Shown piece by piece: positions 27,133-34,979 of a DNA stretch of 64,000 nt. The notes under the pieces were generated by a model that saw only the letters and a program-made list of their open reading frames with translations, was not told the DNA's origin and did not search any database. The stretch is from Bog-473 sp036268485. Its GTDB lineage: Bacteria > Actinomycetota > Acidimicrobiia > Acidimicrobiales > RAAP-2. The stretch lies in the NCBI GenBank assembly GCA_036268485.1, contig DATAUC010000043.1, forward strand, positions 1-64,000, read 5' to 3'. The position numbers were made by a program, and so were the translations under genes. How positions within the stretch are numbered: the first letter of the stretch is position 1; every line of letters begins with the position of its first letter.

Positions 27133-27683
27133 AATCGCTCGCTGAGGCCCTGACAGATCAGGAACTATTCGAGACGCTCTATTCCGAAACCCGCATGAGC
27201 ATCCTTGGCTACTTGCTTCGTCGAGTGTCCATACCCACTGATGCCGCGGATCTGCTTTCGGACACGTACCTCGTCGCGTGGCGAAGGATCGGGGATGTCC
27301 CTGAGGGCGAGTCGGGTCTTTTGTGGCTTTACGGGGTGGCCCGTCACCTCGTGGCCAACTACTACCGGCACGAAAGATCGGAGCACGCCCTGGCTCTGAC
27401 GTTGCGCCACGCCCTGGCCGCCAACGCATCGGCCTTCGAACGCGAACATGACGCCCCCTTCGCAGAGGACATCGCCAGATCACTTGAGGCCCTGAGTCCT
27501 GGTGACCGTGAAATTATCGAGCTCTCGGCCTGGGAGCAGCTCACGCCAGCCGAGATCGCTGAAGTGCTTGGCATCAAGGCCGGAACGCTGCGGGTCCGGC
27601 TTCATCGAGCCCGCCTGGCCATTGCAGAAGAGCTCGCCAAGGCGGGACACCCTGGTCCGGATCGGTTGGAAATTGCTGAGTGA
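27129..27683 (+). CDS. ECF-type RNA polymerase sigma factor (sigma-70 family)
   Basis: Alternative sigma factor. The GTG at 27129 overlaps the membrane-protein stop and gives 184 residues. Sigma region 2 is seen in AADLLSDTYLVAWRRIGDVPEG and LWLYGVARHLVANYYR (about 38-85), and region 4 in LSPGDREIIELSAWEQLTPAEIAEVLG then RVRLHRARLAIAEEL (about 118-168) with the helix-turn-helix. A GTG 18 bases earlier is an alternative start. It probably directs transcription of its own operon and a small stress regulon; the signal is unknown. Confidence 0.85.
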   Translation: MKSLAEALTDQELFETLYSETRMSILGYLLRRVSIPTDAADLLSDTYLVAWRRIGDVPEGESGLLWLYGVARHLVANYYRHERSEHALALTLRHALAANASAFEREHDAPFAEDIARSLEALSPGDREIIELSAWEQLTPAEIAEVLGIKAGTLRVRLHRARLAIAEELAKAGHPGPDRLEIAE

Positions 27684-27756
27684 TCCCAACCCTTCTCCCC
27701 CCCCAGGCGCCGCCACGCAGTGGGTTACAACCTGGCAGGCCGTTCGCCGGATCGGG

Positions 27757-28413
27757 CTATCGACGCGTGAAGGTCAGGTGGGTAACGCCGCTCGGGGTCG
27801 AGACCGCCTCAATGTCGTAGCGCTCCTCGACAGCCCCCAGGCCGTCCCACAGGCGAACGCCCCGGCCGAGCAGGATCGGCACTTGCACCACATGGAGCAT
27901 GTCGATGAGGTCGGCGGCGAGGAAGTCACGGACGACCGACGGGCCACCGCCAACGCGCACGTCGAGGTCCCCGGCTGCCTCCTTGGCCAGGTCGAGCGCT
28001 TCCTGCGGGCTGGCATCGACGAAATGGAACACGGTGCCACCCTCCATTTCGATCGACGGGCGGGGGTAATGGGTGAGCACGAATACCGGCGTGTGAAAGG
28101 GCGGGTTCGGCCCCCACCAGCCGCGCCACTCCTCGTCGGTACCGAGATTGGTCCACGGGCCTGTCTCCACGCCGAACTTGCCTCGGCCCATGATCTCAGC
28201 ACCGATGCCGAGACCATTGCGTTCGGCAAACGAGTAGTCGGCGCCCAAGGTGCCACCCTGCTCGCCCATCATTGAGCTCCAGAATCGGGTGGCGAACATC
28301 CACTCGTGCAGGCGATGGCCGGCGTGGCCGAACGGGGCGTCCAAGGTGAGGCCCTCACCGGTCCCGAACCCATCGAGGGAGATCGAGAAGTTATGAACTC
28401 GGACCTGCGACAT
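27757..28413 (-). CDS. Dihydrofolate reductase / RibD C-terminal-domain family protein
   Basis: Pyridine-nucleotide-dependent reductase fold related to the RibD reductase domain. The ATG at 28413 is supported by a perfect AGGAGG site (bases 28419-28424 on the minus strand), giving 218 residues that begin MSQVRVHNFSISLDGFGTG. GRGKFG and VGGGPSVVRDFLAADLIDMLHVVQVPILLGRGVRLW are the family signatures, including the Gly-rich cofactor loop. Such stand-alone proteins are widespread in actinobacteria and mostly uncharacterised; there is no riboflavin gene nearby. It converges with the sigma gene, with 73 bases containing a run of eight C between them. Confidence 0.82.
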   Translation of the reverse strand: MSQVRVHNFSISLDGFGTGEGLTLDAPFGHAGHRLHEWMFATRFWSSMMGEQGGTLGADYSFAERNGLGIGAEIMGRGKFGVETGPWTNLGTDEEWRGWWGPNPPFHTPVFVLTHYPRPSIEMEGGTVFHFVDASPQEALDLAKEAAGDLDVRVGGGPSVVRDFLAADLIDMLHVVQVPILLGRGVRLWDGLGAVEERYDIEAVSTPSGVTHLTFTRR

Positions 28414-28507
28414 GGCTGCCTCCTGATGATCGACTCCCGAACCCATAGGTTCGCACGAGATCGCCTACCCGGGAGGATCCGGGATTGCCCCGCTCGAAAT
28501 GGGATCC

Positions 28508-29743
28508 TTAGAGGCAGCCGTACAACGCCGTCATGGCCGATTTTTGCATGGCGACGTCGAGACCAGGGGTGAAGTCGGTGCAGGTGCTGGCGAAGCTGAG
28601 TTTGGATTCCGAGTCACCGATGACGAACTGGCCGCCGAAACCGGCCGACCAGAAAGACGATTCGGTGGGCCCAGGCTGAAGTTTGCGCAACCCCTTGGTC
28701 ATTGGCATCAGCCCATACGCCACCCGCCCCTTGGGCAGCAACGGCCGCAGGAAAAACGGGAGCGGTTCACTCACGACGGTGTCTCGCACTTCTTCCCTCG
28801 GTAGGCGCAGTTCCGCCACAGTGGCCGGGGCCAGCACCTCCACTCCGTCCAGGCTGCCACCGCCCGCCAGGGCGGCGAACAAGCGAGCCAATGAGCGGGC
28901 GGTCGTGGTCCCGTTGCTGGCGGGAATCTCCGCCTCTAAGAAGTTGGGCTTCTGGGTGTAGGCCTCGACCCGGTCGAGGATGGTGCTCCGACCGTCAGCC
29001 AGCAACGCCCGACCAAAAAGAGTAGATGGATCCGATCCCTTGCGGGTCATCGACTGCATGGCCATTCGCTGCACCCGCGGCGCCTTTGTGAGATCCGCCA
29101 CCGTTACATAGGCCACGCGATCGATATCGCCGCCGTGGGTACCGATATGCGTGTCGAGTTCGAGCGGCTTGGCAAAGTCGGCCGCAAATGTCTCTCCGAT
29201 GGTCCGCCCGCTGGCGCGCCGCACGACCTCGTTGAGGAGCCACCCATAGGAGACGGCGTGATAGCCGTTCCGGGTACCCGGCGTCCATGACGGCTCGGAC
29301 GCGGCGAGCGCCGCTGCGATGCCGTCGAGATCCAGCCAGCCCTGGCAGTCGTTGGCGTCGAGCATCTCGACTGCGTTTTCGAAACTGAGCACACCGGAGG
29401 AGTGAGCGAAGATCTCGTGGAGAGTGACCGTCTCTTTCCCATGCTGGGCGAACTCGGGCCACCAGGTGCAGATGGGCGTGGTCCAGTCAACGACGCCTTG
29501 CTCGAACAGCTTGCCGATGACGACGGCCGCCCAGGACTTGGTCACCGACGCCACTGGCGACAGGGTGTCTTCGCTCCAAGGCTGTGATGGGCGGGCCTCA
29601 CCACCCCACAGATCGACGACCAGCGCTCCGTCGACATAGGCGGCCACAGAGCCGCCGCAGCGACCCCACGGTGCTACCCGTACGGCAATGGCGTCGCGCA
29701 CCTTCTCGAAGCCTGGTGCAACATGTCCCCGTACGTCACTCAT
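28508..29743 (-). CDS. Serine hydrolase, beta-lactamase class C / esterase family
   Basis: Penicillin-recognising serine hydrolase; many act as esterases or D-amino peptidases rather than antibiotic-degrading enzymes. The 411-residue protein has the nucleophile motif SVTK (S66, K69), a Tyr-containing second motif near YHAVSYGWL, and a C-terminal Gly-rich strand AGFGGQFVIG where a KTG-like element would lie. No signal peptide is seen, which argues against an exported beta-lactamase and for a cytoplasmic esterase. It is in the accessory block, 111 bases downstream in transcription from nothing obvious, so probably its own unit. Confidence 0.82.
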   Translation of the reverse strand: MSDVRGHVAPGFEKVRDAIAVRVAPWGRCGGSVAAYVDGALVVDLWGGEARPSQPWSEDTLSPVASVTKSWAAVVIGKLFEQGVVDWTTPICTWWPEFAQHGKETVTLHEIFAHSSGVLSFENAVEMLDANDCQGWLDLDGIAAALAASEPSWTPGTRNGYHAVSYGWLLNEVVRRASGRTIGETFAADFAKPLELDTHIGTHGGDIDRVAYVTVADLTKAPRVQRMAMQSMTRKGSDPSTLFGRALLADGRSTILDRVEAYTQKPNFLEAEIPASNGTTTARSLARLFAALAGGGSLDGVEVLAPATVAELRLPREEVRDTVVSEPLPFFLRPLLPKGRVAYGLMPMTKGLRKLQPGPTESSFWSAGFGGQFVIGDSESKLSFASTCTDFTPGLDVAMQKSAMTALYGCL

Positions 29744-29854
29744 GTGATCCGAATCGCTCCGCTCGTCTAGGTGAGGCAGGAACAGCCCGAACCTTCGATG
29801 CTGTTACCGCGATGCGAGCGTAGCCGTGGCACCTCGCCGATTCCGGAGCGACCG

Positions 29855-30352
29855 CTACCTACCGGCGGGGGTGTTCCCAGTCTGAACGATGTACTTGGCG
29901 CGGCGAATCCAAAGAATCGTGTGATACACGACATGACCATCTTCGAAGTTCAGCTGACCGCGGCGTATGAACCTGGAGAAACCGCCCGCATTCGGGCTAC
30001 CGAGCGTCACCAGGCCGTCGTGGCGCGGGTAGGAGGCCAGCTGCTTGCCGGGAATATGGAAGGGCCAATCCCGATACACGTACACGTTCTGATCGGTGAC
30101 CAGCACGATGCGGTGGAAGTAGAACGTCAGGACGCTGATGGCCATCTCGACCAGTGAACCGACCGTCGGTACGAACCGGGCGACGTCCTCCACCACGCCG
30201 ATCAGTATGGAGGTGGCCAGGTTGTTGTAGGCAAAACACACCGCCACCCCCTGCTCGTTGGTATTGGCGCGCCGGGCCACCCGCTGAGCCATGCGCTGGT
30301 TGTATCTCCGGACCGGCGGACCGGTGGAATTGGGATCGCTGGAGATGCTCAT
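29855..30352 (-). CDS. Hypothetical protein with a possible membrane hairpin
   Basis: I do not recognise this 165-residue protein. The N-terminal 35 residues are polar and basic (RRYNQRMAQRVARR), then a hydrophobic stretch covers about 45-80 (LATSILIGVV ... MAISVLTFYFH), then strand-like segments alternate (IVLVTDQNVYVYRDW) in a way that recalls PH-like domains. No catalytic motif is visible. A TAGGTT hexamer 7 bases before the ATG suggests a leaderless mRNA. It is the last gene of the accessory block. Confidence 0.55.
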   Translation of the reverse strand: MSISSDPNSTGPPVRRYNQRMAQRVARRANTNEQGVAVCFAYNNLATSILIGVVEDVARFVPTVGSLVEMAISVLTFYFHRIVLVTDQNVYVYRDWPFHIPGKQLASYPRHDGLVTLGSPNAGGFSRFIRRGQLNFEDGHVVYHTILWIRRAKYIVQTGNTPAGR

Positions 30353-30359
30353 GAGGGGA

Positions 30360-30365
30360 AACCTA
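30360..30365 (-). promoter_or_regulatory. Candidate -10 element of the 165-residue hypothetical gene
   Basis: On the minus strand TAGGTT ends 7 bases before the ATG at 30352; no ribosome-binding site is visible. Confidence 0.4.
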
Positions 30366-30419
30366 GAGGACGGCGTGGCTCAAACACGATCGCTCAGTGC
30401 GGTCACGCAGCCAAAGGGG

Positions 30420-30445
30420 AAAAGCGACGGCTGCCAGGCGTCGCT
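30420..30445 (-). terminator. Intrinsic terminator of the repeat/GH25-like gene
   Basis: On the minus strand AGCGACG and CGTCGCT form a perfect 7-bp stem around a 9-base loop, followed by TTTT. The stem starts inside the stop codon at 30445-30447, so termination occurs right at the gene end. Confidence 0.6.
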
Positions 30446-32025
30446 CAGCAGGCGTAGTCGCCGTCAGCGCCGTTGATGGAGCTGCTGTACTGCACGAACT
30501 CATCGGGACCGGTCGGCAACTGGTGCTTCGCCTTTTGGTTGGCGATGTCCGCACACGTCTCGGGACCGCTCGGTGGGGTGAACCAGTCGGCCATCCAGTA
30601 GGGGACCGAGGGCTGGTAGCTGCCGACGATGGTGTTGTACGTGCCCGGGCTGGCGTAGATGCCGACGTCGGCGATGCCCTCGGTGTTGTGCAACGCGGAC
30701 AGTGCCCCCTGGAGGGTGGCCGCATTGTCGGCGGTTGATGTCGTCCAGTAGGTGCCGGGGCCCTCGACATCGAGCCACCAGCCCACGCTCGTGTTCACGC
30801 CGGCTGCGGTGGCGTCCTGAAAGGCGTTGACGCCGGCGTTGTAGCCGATCTGGAAACAGCTGGCCGTGTCGATGCACAGCGGCTGTGGAGTTGACCCCGG
30901 CACCTGGTTGCCCAGGAAGGTGTAGAGGTTGAGCCCGGCGCCGGCCCAGGCGGCCTCGGCCTTGAGGCAACTGTTGGGGAAGTCGGCCGGGGTGGCGCTC
31001 GGATCGACCTCGCCGTCGACCTCCACCACGCCGATGTCGTGTACGCCGGAGGGCAATCCCGTGGTGCAGGCCGGCGAGTTCATGTTGAATTTGCTGACGT
31101 CGTAGCCGTAGGAGCCCGACGGATAGGCCGCCCCCACGAAGGCGCCCGTGCCGGGGGCTTCGGCCATGCCGATGACGGGTGCCGTCAGGCCGGCCGGCGC
31201 GGAGCCGTAGTAGCTGGCGGCGCCGAAGGCCGACACTTCACCGGTCGTGTCGGTGAACCAGTAGCCCGTCACGGCGGGCGTGGCCGCCGACGCCACGATC
31301 GGGTTCTTGAGCGGGATACCGCCCAGCGAGCCGAAGAACGGAGCGGTGCCGAAGCTGAACGTTCCACCGTCCGAGGCCACCAGCACGTAGCCCACGCCGG
31401 TGGGACCCGAGATCATGCCGATGATTGGCTTGTTGAGCTTGAGGCTGCCGGTGGAGCCCCAGAAGTTGGCGTCGCCGAACGAGAAGATCCCGCCGTCCGA
31501 AGCCACCAACCAGTACCCCCCGCCGTCGGGGGTCGCAGCCATCCCGACGATGGGCTGGTTCAGCTTCAAACTGCCGGTCGAGCCGTAGAACTTGGCATCG
31601 CCGAAGGCGAAGATGCCACCATCGGTGGCCACCAGCCAGTAGCCGCCGCCGTCGGGTGTGGGTGTCATGCCGACGATGGGCTTGTTGAGTCGGATGGCGC
31701 CGGTCGATCCGAGGAAGGGCGCGTTGCCGTAGCTGAAGATGCCGCCGTCGGAGGCGACCAGCCAGTATCCGCCCCCACTGGGAGTGCCGGCCATGCCGAC
31801 GATGGGCTTGGCCAACTTCAATGCGCCGGCCGAGCCGAAGAAGGGGGCGCCACCGAAGGTGAAGACGCCGCCGTTGCTCGAGACCAGCCAGTAGGCGGGG
31901 ACCGAGTTCGAGGGAGCGACGCTGACGGCTGGCGTGGCCGGCGCCGCCGGTGACGGGGTCACGGCGACGAGGGTGCCGAGGACGGCGAGGGCGGTGGCGG
32001 CGAGGGCGAGGGAGGGACGACGCAT
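30445..32025 (-). CDS. Secreted protein: six 42-residue repeats plus GH25-like domain
   Basis: Unknown secreted protein of 526 residues, counted from the ATG at 32025, which directly precedes a signal peptide (1-27, ending SPAA). Residues 45-296 are six repeats of exactly 42 residues (Y/W at 45, 87, 129, 171, 213, 255) with consensus GYWLVASDGGIFSFGDA then FxGSTG and KPIVGM, probably blades of a beta-propeller. The C-terminal half starts GSYGYDVSKF (306-313) and has WWLDVEGPG with D419 and E421, GIYASPGTYN and YWMADW, resembling GH25 muramidases; six Cys are present there. Inference: a cell-wall-acting or wall-bound glycosidase-like protein. It overlaps the DAHP synthase stop by one base (TGATG). 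Confidence 0.75.
   Translation of the reverse strand: MRRPSLALAATALAVLGTLVAVTPSPAAPATPAVSVAPSNSVPAYWLVSSNGGVFTFGGAPFFGSAGALKLAKPIVGMAGTPSGGGYWLVASDGGIFSYGNAPFLGSTGAIRLNKPIVGMTPTPDGGGYWLVATDGGIFAFGDAKFYGSTGSLKLNQPIVGMAATPDGGGYWLVASDGGIFSFGDANFWGSTGSLKLNKPIIGMISGPTGVGYVLVASDGGTFSFGTAPFFGSLGGIPLKNPIVASAATPAVTGYWFTDTTGEVSAFGAASYYGSAPAGLTAPVIGMAEAPGTGAFVGAAYPSGSYGYDVSKFNMNSPACTTGLPSGVHDIGVVEVDGEVDPSATPADFPNSCLKAEAAWAGAGLNLYTFLGNQVPGSTPQPLCIDTASCFQIGYNAGVNAFQDATAAGVNTSVGWWLDVEGPGTYWTTSTADNAATLQGALSALHNTEGIADVGIYASPGTYNTIVGSYQPSVPYWMADWFTPPSGPETCADIANQKAKHQLPTGPDEFVQYSSSINGADGDYAC
31138..31893 (-). repeat. Six tandem 126-bp coding repeats
   Basis: In-frame tandem repeats of 126 bases encode the 42-residue units of the secreted protein. 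Units 2-4 are the most alike; units 5 and 6 are more diverged, so the array expanded mainly in its N-terminal half. Confidence 0.75.
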
Positions 32026-33371
32026 CAGGCGCGCAGGAACTCCGCCACCCGGAAAGCCAGATCCAATGACTGGCGGGCGTTGAGGCGGGGGTCGCACGTC
32101 GTTGTGTAGTGCATACCGAGGTCTCCTTCGAAAATCTCTTCGGCTCCGCCCAGGCATTCAGTGACGTCGTCACCGGTCAGCTCCACATGCACGCCACCGG
32201 GCCACGTACCGGCCTGGCGGTGCAGCTCGAAGAAGGAGCGTAACTCGGAGAGGATGACATCGAAGCGACGGGTCTTACGGCCGCCTTCGCTGGCGAACGT
32301 GTTGCCGTGCATGGGATCGCAGGTCCACACCACCGGGTGGCCGGACTCTTTGACGGCACTCAGCAGCGGCGGGAGATGTTCAGCGATGGCGTCGGCCCCA
32401 AATCTCGTGATGAGGGTGATACGGCCGGCCCGGCCCCCGGGATTGAGCCGCTCGCACAACTCGACGATTTCGTCCGGCTTGCTCGAGGGTCCGACCTTGA
32501 TGCCGATCGGGTTGATGACCCCTGAGAGGAACTCGACGTGGGCGCCATCGAGTTGCCGGGTGCGGTCGCCGATCCACACCATGTGGGCCGAGCAGTCGAC
32601 CCAGTCGCCGGTGAGGGAATCCTGCCGGGTCAGCGCCTCCTCGTAGGGGAGGATGAGGGCCTCGTGGCTGGTCCAGAAGTCGACCTGGTGCAGGCCGGCT
32701 TCGGCGCCGAGGTCGATCCCGCAGGCCGCCATGAAGCGCAGGGCCCGGTCGATCTCCGACGCCACCCGCTCGTACCGTTGTCCTTCGGCCGAGGAAGCGA
32801 CGAACTGCTGATTCCACAGGTGCACCTGGGACAGGTCGGCGAATCCGCCCTTGGTGAAGGCGCGCAGCAGGTTCAAGGTGGACGCCGACTGGTGATAGGC
32901 CGACACCAGGCGGGTCGGGTCGGGGCGGCGGGCGTCCTCGTCGAAGGCCTCGTCGTTGACCATGTGACCCCGGAAGGTCTGGAGCTCGACGTCGCCGATG
33001 CGTTCGGTGGGCGATGAGCGGGGTTTGGCGAATTGCCCGGCGATGCGACCCACTTTGACCACGGGCACGCCGGCGGCGTAGGTGAGCGCCACCGCCATCT
33101 GCAGGATGATCTTGAGCTTGTCCCGGATGGTGTCGGCCGAGAACTCGGCGAACGATTCGGCGCAGTCGCCGGCTTGGAGGAGGAAGGCCTCGCCGTTGGC
33201 CACCTCGGCCAGTTGCGATGTCAGGCGCCGGGCCTCACCGGCGAAGACCAGCGGAGGCAGGGCGGCCAGCTGGGCCTCGGCTCGCTTGAGCTCTTCGGCG
33301 TCGGGCCATTCGGGCTGCTGGGCCGCCACCAGGGTGCGCCAGGACGCGGCACTCCAAGTCGGGCTGGCCAT
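32025..33371 (-). CDS. 3-deoxy-7-phosphoheptulonate (DAHP) synthase, class II
   Basis: First enzyme of the shikimate pathway, condensing phosphoenolpyruvate with erythrose-4-phosphate. The 448-residue protein is the plant/actinobacterial class II type: AGDCAESF near 67-74 (metal-binding Cys), KVGRIAGQFAKPRSSPTE near 101-118, SLTGDWVDCSAHMVWIGDRTRQ, GIKVGPSSKPDE and WTCDPMHGNT. Length is typical. It has its own leaderless-type promoter 6 bases before the ATG, only 32 bases from the start codon of the divergent F420-type gene. It is followed with a one-base overlap by a secreted repeat protein, an unexpected partner. Confidence 0.95.
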   Translation of the reverse strand: MASPTWSAASWRTLVAAQQPEWPDAEELKRAEAQLAALPPLVFAGEARRLTSQLAEVANGEAFLLQAGDCAESFAEFSADTIRDKLKIILQMAVALTYAAGVPVVKVGRIAGQFAKPRSSPTERIGDVELQTFRGHMVNDEAFDEDARRPDPTRLVSAYHQSASTLNLLRAFTKGGFADLSQVHLWNQQFVASSAEGQRYERVASEIDRALRFMAACGIDLGAEAGLHQVDFWTSHEALILPYEEALTRQDSLTGDWVDCSAHMVWIGDRTRQLDGAHVEFLSGVINPIGIKVGPSSKPDEIVELCERLNPGGRAGRITLITRFGADAIAEHLPPLLSAVKESGHPVVWTCDPMHGNTFASEGGRKTRRFDVILSELRSFFELHRQAGTWPGGVHVELTGDDVTECLGGAEEIFEGDLGMHYTTTCDPRLNARQSLDLAFRVAEFLRA

Positions 33372-33377
33372 CGGATC

Positions 33378-33383
33378 AGGTTA
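33378..33383 (-). promoter_or_regulatory. Candidate -10 element of the DAHP synthase gene (leaderless)
   Basis: TAACCT on the minus strand ends 6 bases before the ATG at 33371, within a 32-base divergent gap. Confidence 0.5.
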
Positions 33384-33389
33384 ACGCCG

Positions 33390-33395
33390 TAGGAT
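33390..33395 (+). promoter_or_regulatory. Candidate -10 element of the F420-type oxidoreductase gene (leaderless)
   Basis: TAGGAT ends 8 bases before the ATG at 33404. It lies only 6 bases from the opposing -10 element, so RNA polymerase probably cannot occupy both. Confidence 0.5.
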
Positions 33396-33403
33396 CGCCC
33401 CAC

Positions 33404-34333
33404 ATGGCCCCCTTTCGCTTCGCCCTCCAGGTCTCGCACGCCGCATCCCCCGCTGCGTGGAAGGAACTGGCCCGCAAGACCGAGGATCTCGGGTACTCCA
33501 CCCTCTATATCCCGGACCACCTCGATGACCAATGGGCCCCCATGATCGCCCTCACGGTGGCGGCCGAAGCGACCACCACGCTGCGGGTCGGCACCCTGGT
33601 GCTCGACAACGACTTCCGTCACCCGGTCGTTTTGGCCAAGGAGGCGGCCACCATGGACGTGGTCACCGGCGGCCGCTTCGAGTTCGGCATGGGTGCCGGC
33701 TGGATGACCACCGACTACAACCAGTCCGGCATCCCCATGGACCCGCCGTCGGTACGCATTGCCCGCCTGGCCGAGAGCCTGCAGATCATGACCGCCATGT
33801 GGCGCGACGGCCGGGCCACCCTGACGGGGGAGCACTATTGCGTCACCGATGCAGTGGGCACGCCGGCGCCGGTCACGGCCGGAGGACCGCCGTTGGTCAT
33901 CGGTGGCGGTGGCAAGCGTGTGCTGACCCTGGCCGGGCAGTACGCCCAGACAGTCAGCATCGTGCCCAGCCTGGCCGCCGGGGTCATCGGGGCCGAGGTG
34001 GCCGCCGAGTCGGTCATTGAGAAGTACAGCGACCGCATCGCCTGGGCCAAAGCAGGTGCGGGGGCACGGGCGGACGAGCTGGAGTTCCAGTGCTGGACGG
34101 CCGCCGTCCAAGTGGTGCCCAACGCGGCCGAGCTCTTCGACGCGCTGGCCCCGGCGTTCGGCCTCACTCCCGACCAACTGCGGGCGGCGCCCATCGCGCT
34201 GATCGGCACGGTGGAGGAGATCGCTGACACCTTGCGCCAGCGTCGGGAGACGTTGGGCTTCAGCTACATCGTGGTTCATGAGGCGGAAATGGAAACCCTC
34301 GCACCAGTGATCGCCGAGCTTGCCGGCACGTAG
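33404..34333 (+). CDS. LLM-class F420-dependent oxidoreductase (TIGR03621 type)
   Basis: Luciferase-like flavin/F420-dependent oxidoreductase of unknown substrate. The 309-residue protein has the TIM-barrel pattern with FALQVSHAASPAAWKELARKTEDLGYSTLYIPDH at the start, TLRVGTLVLDNDFRHPVVLAKEAATMDVVTGGR (about 60-93) and FGMGAGW, and IGGGGKRVLTLAGQYA near 167-182. These match the actinobacterial TIGR03621 group assigned to F420. Cofactor assignment is family knowledge, not seen directly. It overlaps nadD by 14 bases. Confidence 0.87.
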   Translation: MAPFRFALQVSHAASPAAWKELARKTEDLGYSTLYIPDHLDDQWAPMIALTVAAEATTTLRVGTLVLDNDFRHPVVLAKEAATMDVVTGGRFEFGMGAGWMTTDYNQSGIPMDPPSVRIARLAESLQIMTAMWRDGRATLTGEHYCVTDAVGTPAPVTAGGPPLVIGGGGKRVLTLAGQYAQTVSIVPSLAAGVIGAEVAAESVIEKYSDRIAWAKAGAGARADELEFQCWTAAVQVVPNAAELFDALAPAFGLTPDQLRAAPIALIGTVEEIADTLRQRRETLGFSYIVVHEAEMETLAPVIAELAGT

Positions 34334-34979
34334 GGAGTCCGACCGGCCGGAGCGGATCGGCATCCTCGGCGGCACCTTCGATCCTCCGCACGTGGGCCAC
34401 GTGGCCGCGGCGCGGGCGGTGCAGGCGGCCCTGTCACTCGACCGGCTCCTGCTGGTCGTGGCCAACGACCCCTGGCAGAAATCGCCCACCCGGGTCATTA
34501 CGCCGGCGGAGGACCGCTTCGCCATGACCGAGGCCCTGGCCGAGGACCTGCCGGGCGTCGAGGCCAGCCGCATGGAGATCGACCGGGGCGGCCCCAGCTA
34601 CACCGTCATGACGGTGGAGGCCATCCTGGCCGAAGCGGAGTCCGAGGCTGACGCCAGCGGCGATCCCGACGCCGAGCCCCCGGAGATCTTCCTGGTCGTC
34701 GGCGCCGACCTGGTCCCTGACCTGGGCACCTGGGAGCGGGTGGCCGACCTGAAGGAGCTGGTGACCCTGGCCGTGGTGTCCCGCCCCCCGGCCGAGGATG
34801 GCGGGATCCTGTCCGCCCCTTGGGGCTGGCGGGTCGAATGGATCGACGGTCCCCAGGTCGACGTGTCCAGTTCGGCCGTGCGTCAGGCCCTGGCCCAGGG
34901 CGAATCGGTGACGGATCTGGTTCCCGAGGCTGTAATCCGCTGCATGGCCCGCCGCGATCTGTACGCTGTGCGCAGATGA
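34320..34979 (+). CDS. nadD: Nicotinate-nucleotide adenylyltransferase
   Basis: Makes nicotinate adenine dinucleotide in NAD biosynthesis. The 219-residue protein has the nucleotidyltransferase motif GGTFDPPHVGH near 16-26 and the ISSTxIR-type motif as VSSSAVRQAL near 182. An acidic insert (about residues 100-116) precedes FLVVGADLV. No ATG or GTG lies in frame before the conserved GILGGTFD, so the TTG at 34320, inside the end of the upstream gene, is the only usual start. It overlaps the next small gene as ATGA. Confidence 0.93.
   Translation: MPARRESDRPERIGILGGTFDPPHVGHVAAARAVQAALSLDRLLLVVANDPWQKSPTRVITPAEDRFAMTEALAEDLPGVEASRMEIDRGGPSYTVMTVEAILAEAESEADASGDPDAEPPEIFLVVGADLVPDLGTWERVADLKELVTLAVVSRPPAEDGGILSAPWGWRVEWIDGPQVDVSSSAVRQALAQGESVTDLVPEAVIRCMARRDLYAVRR

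Noticed and set aside
27690..27710. Run of eight C after the sigma gene as a possible frameshift or slippage site
   Set aside because: It lies after the sigma stop codon and before the convergent gene end, so it does not affect a reading frame; it could only be an assembly-sensitive spot.
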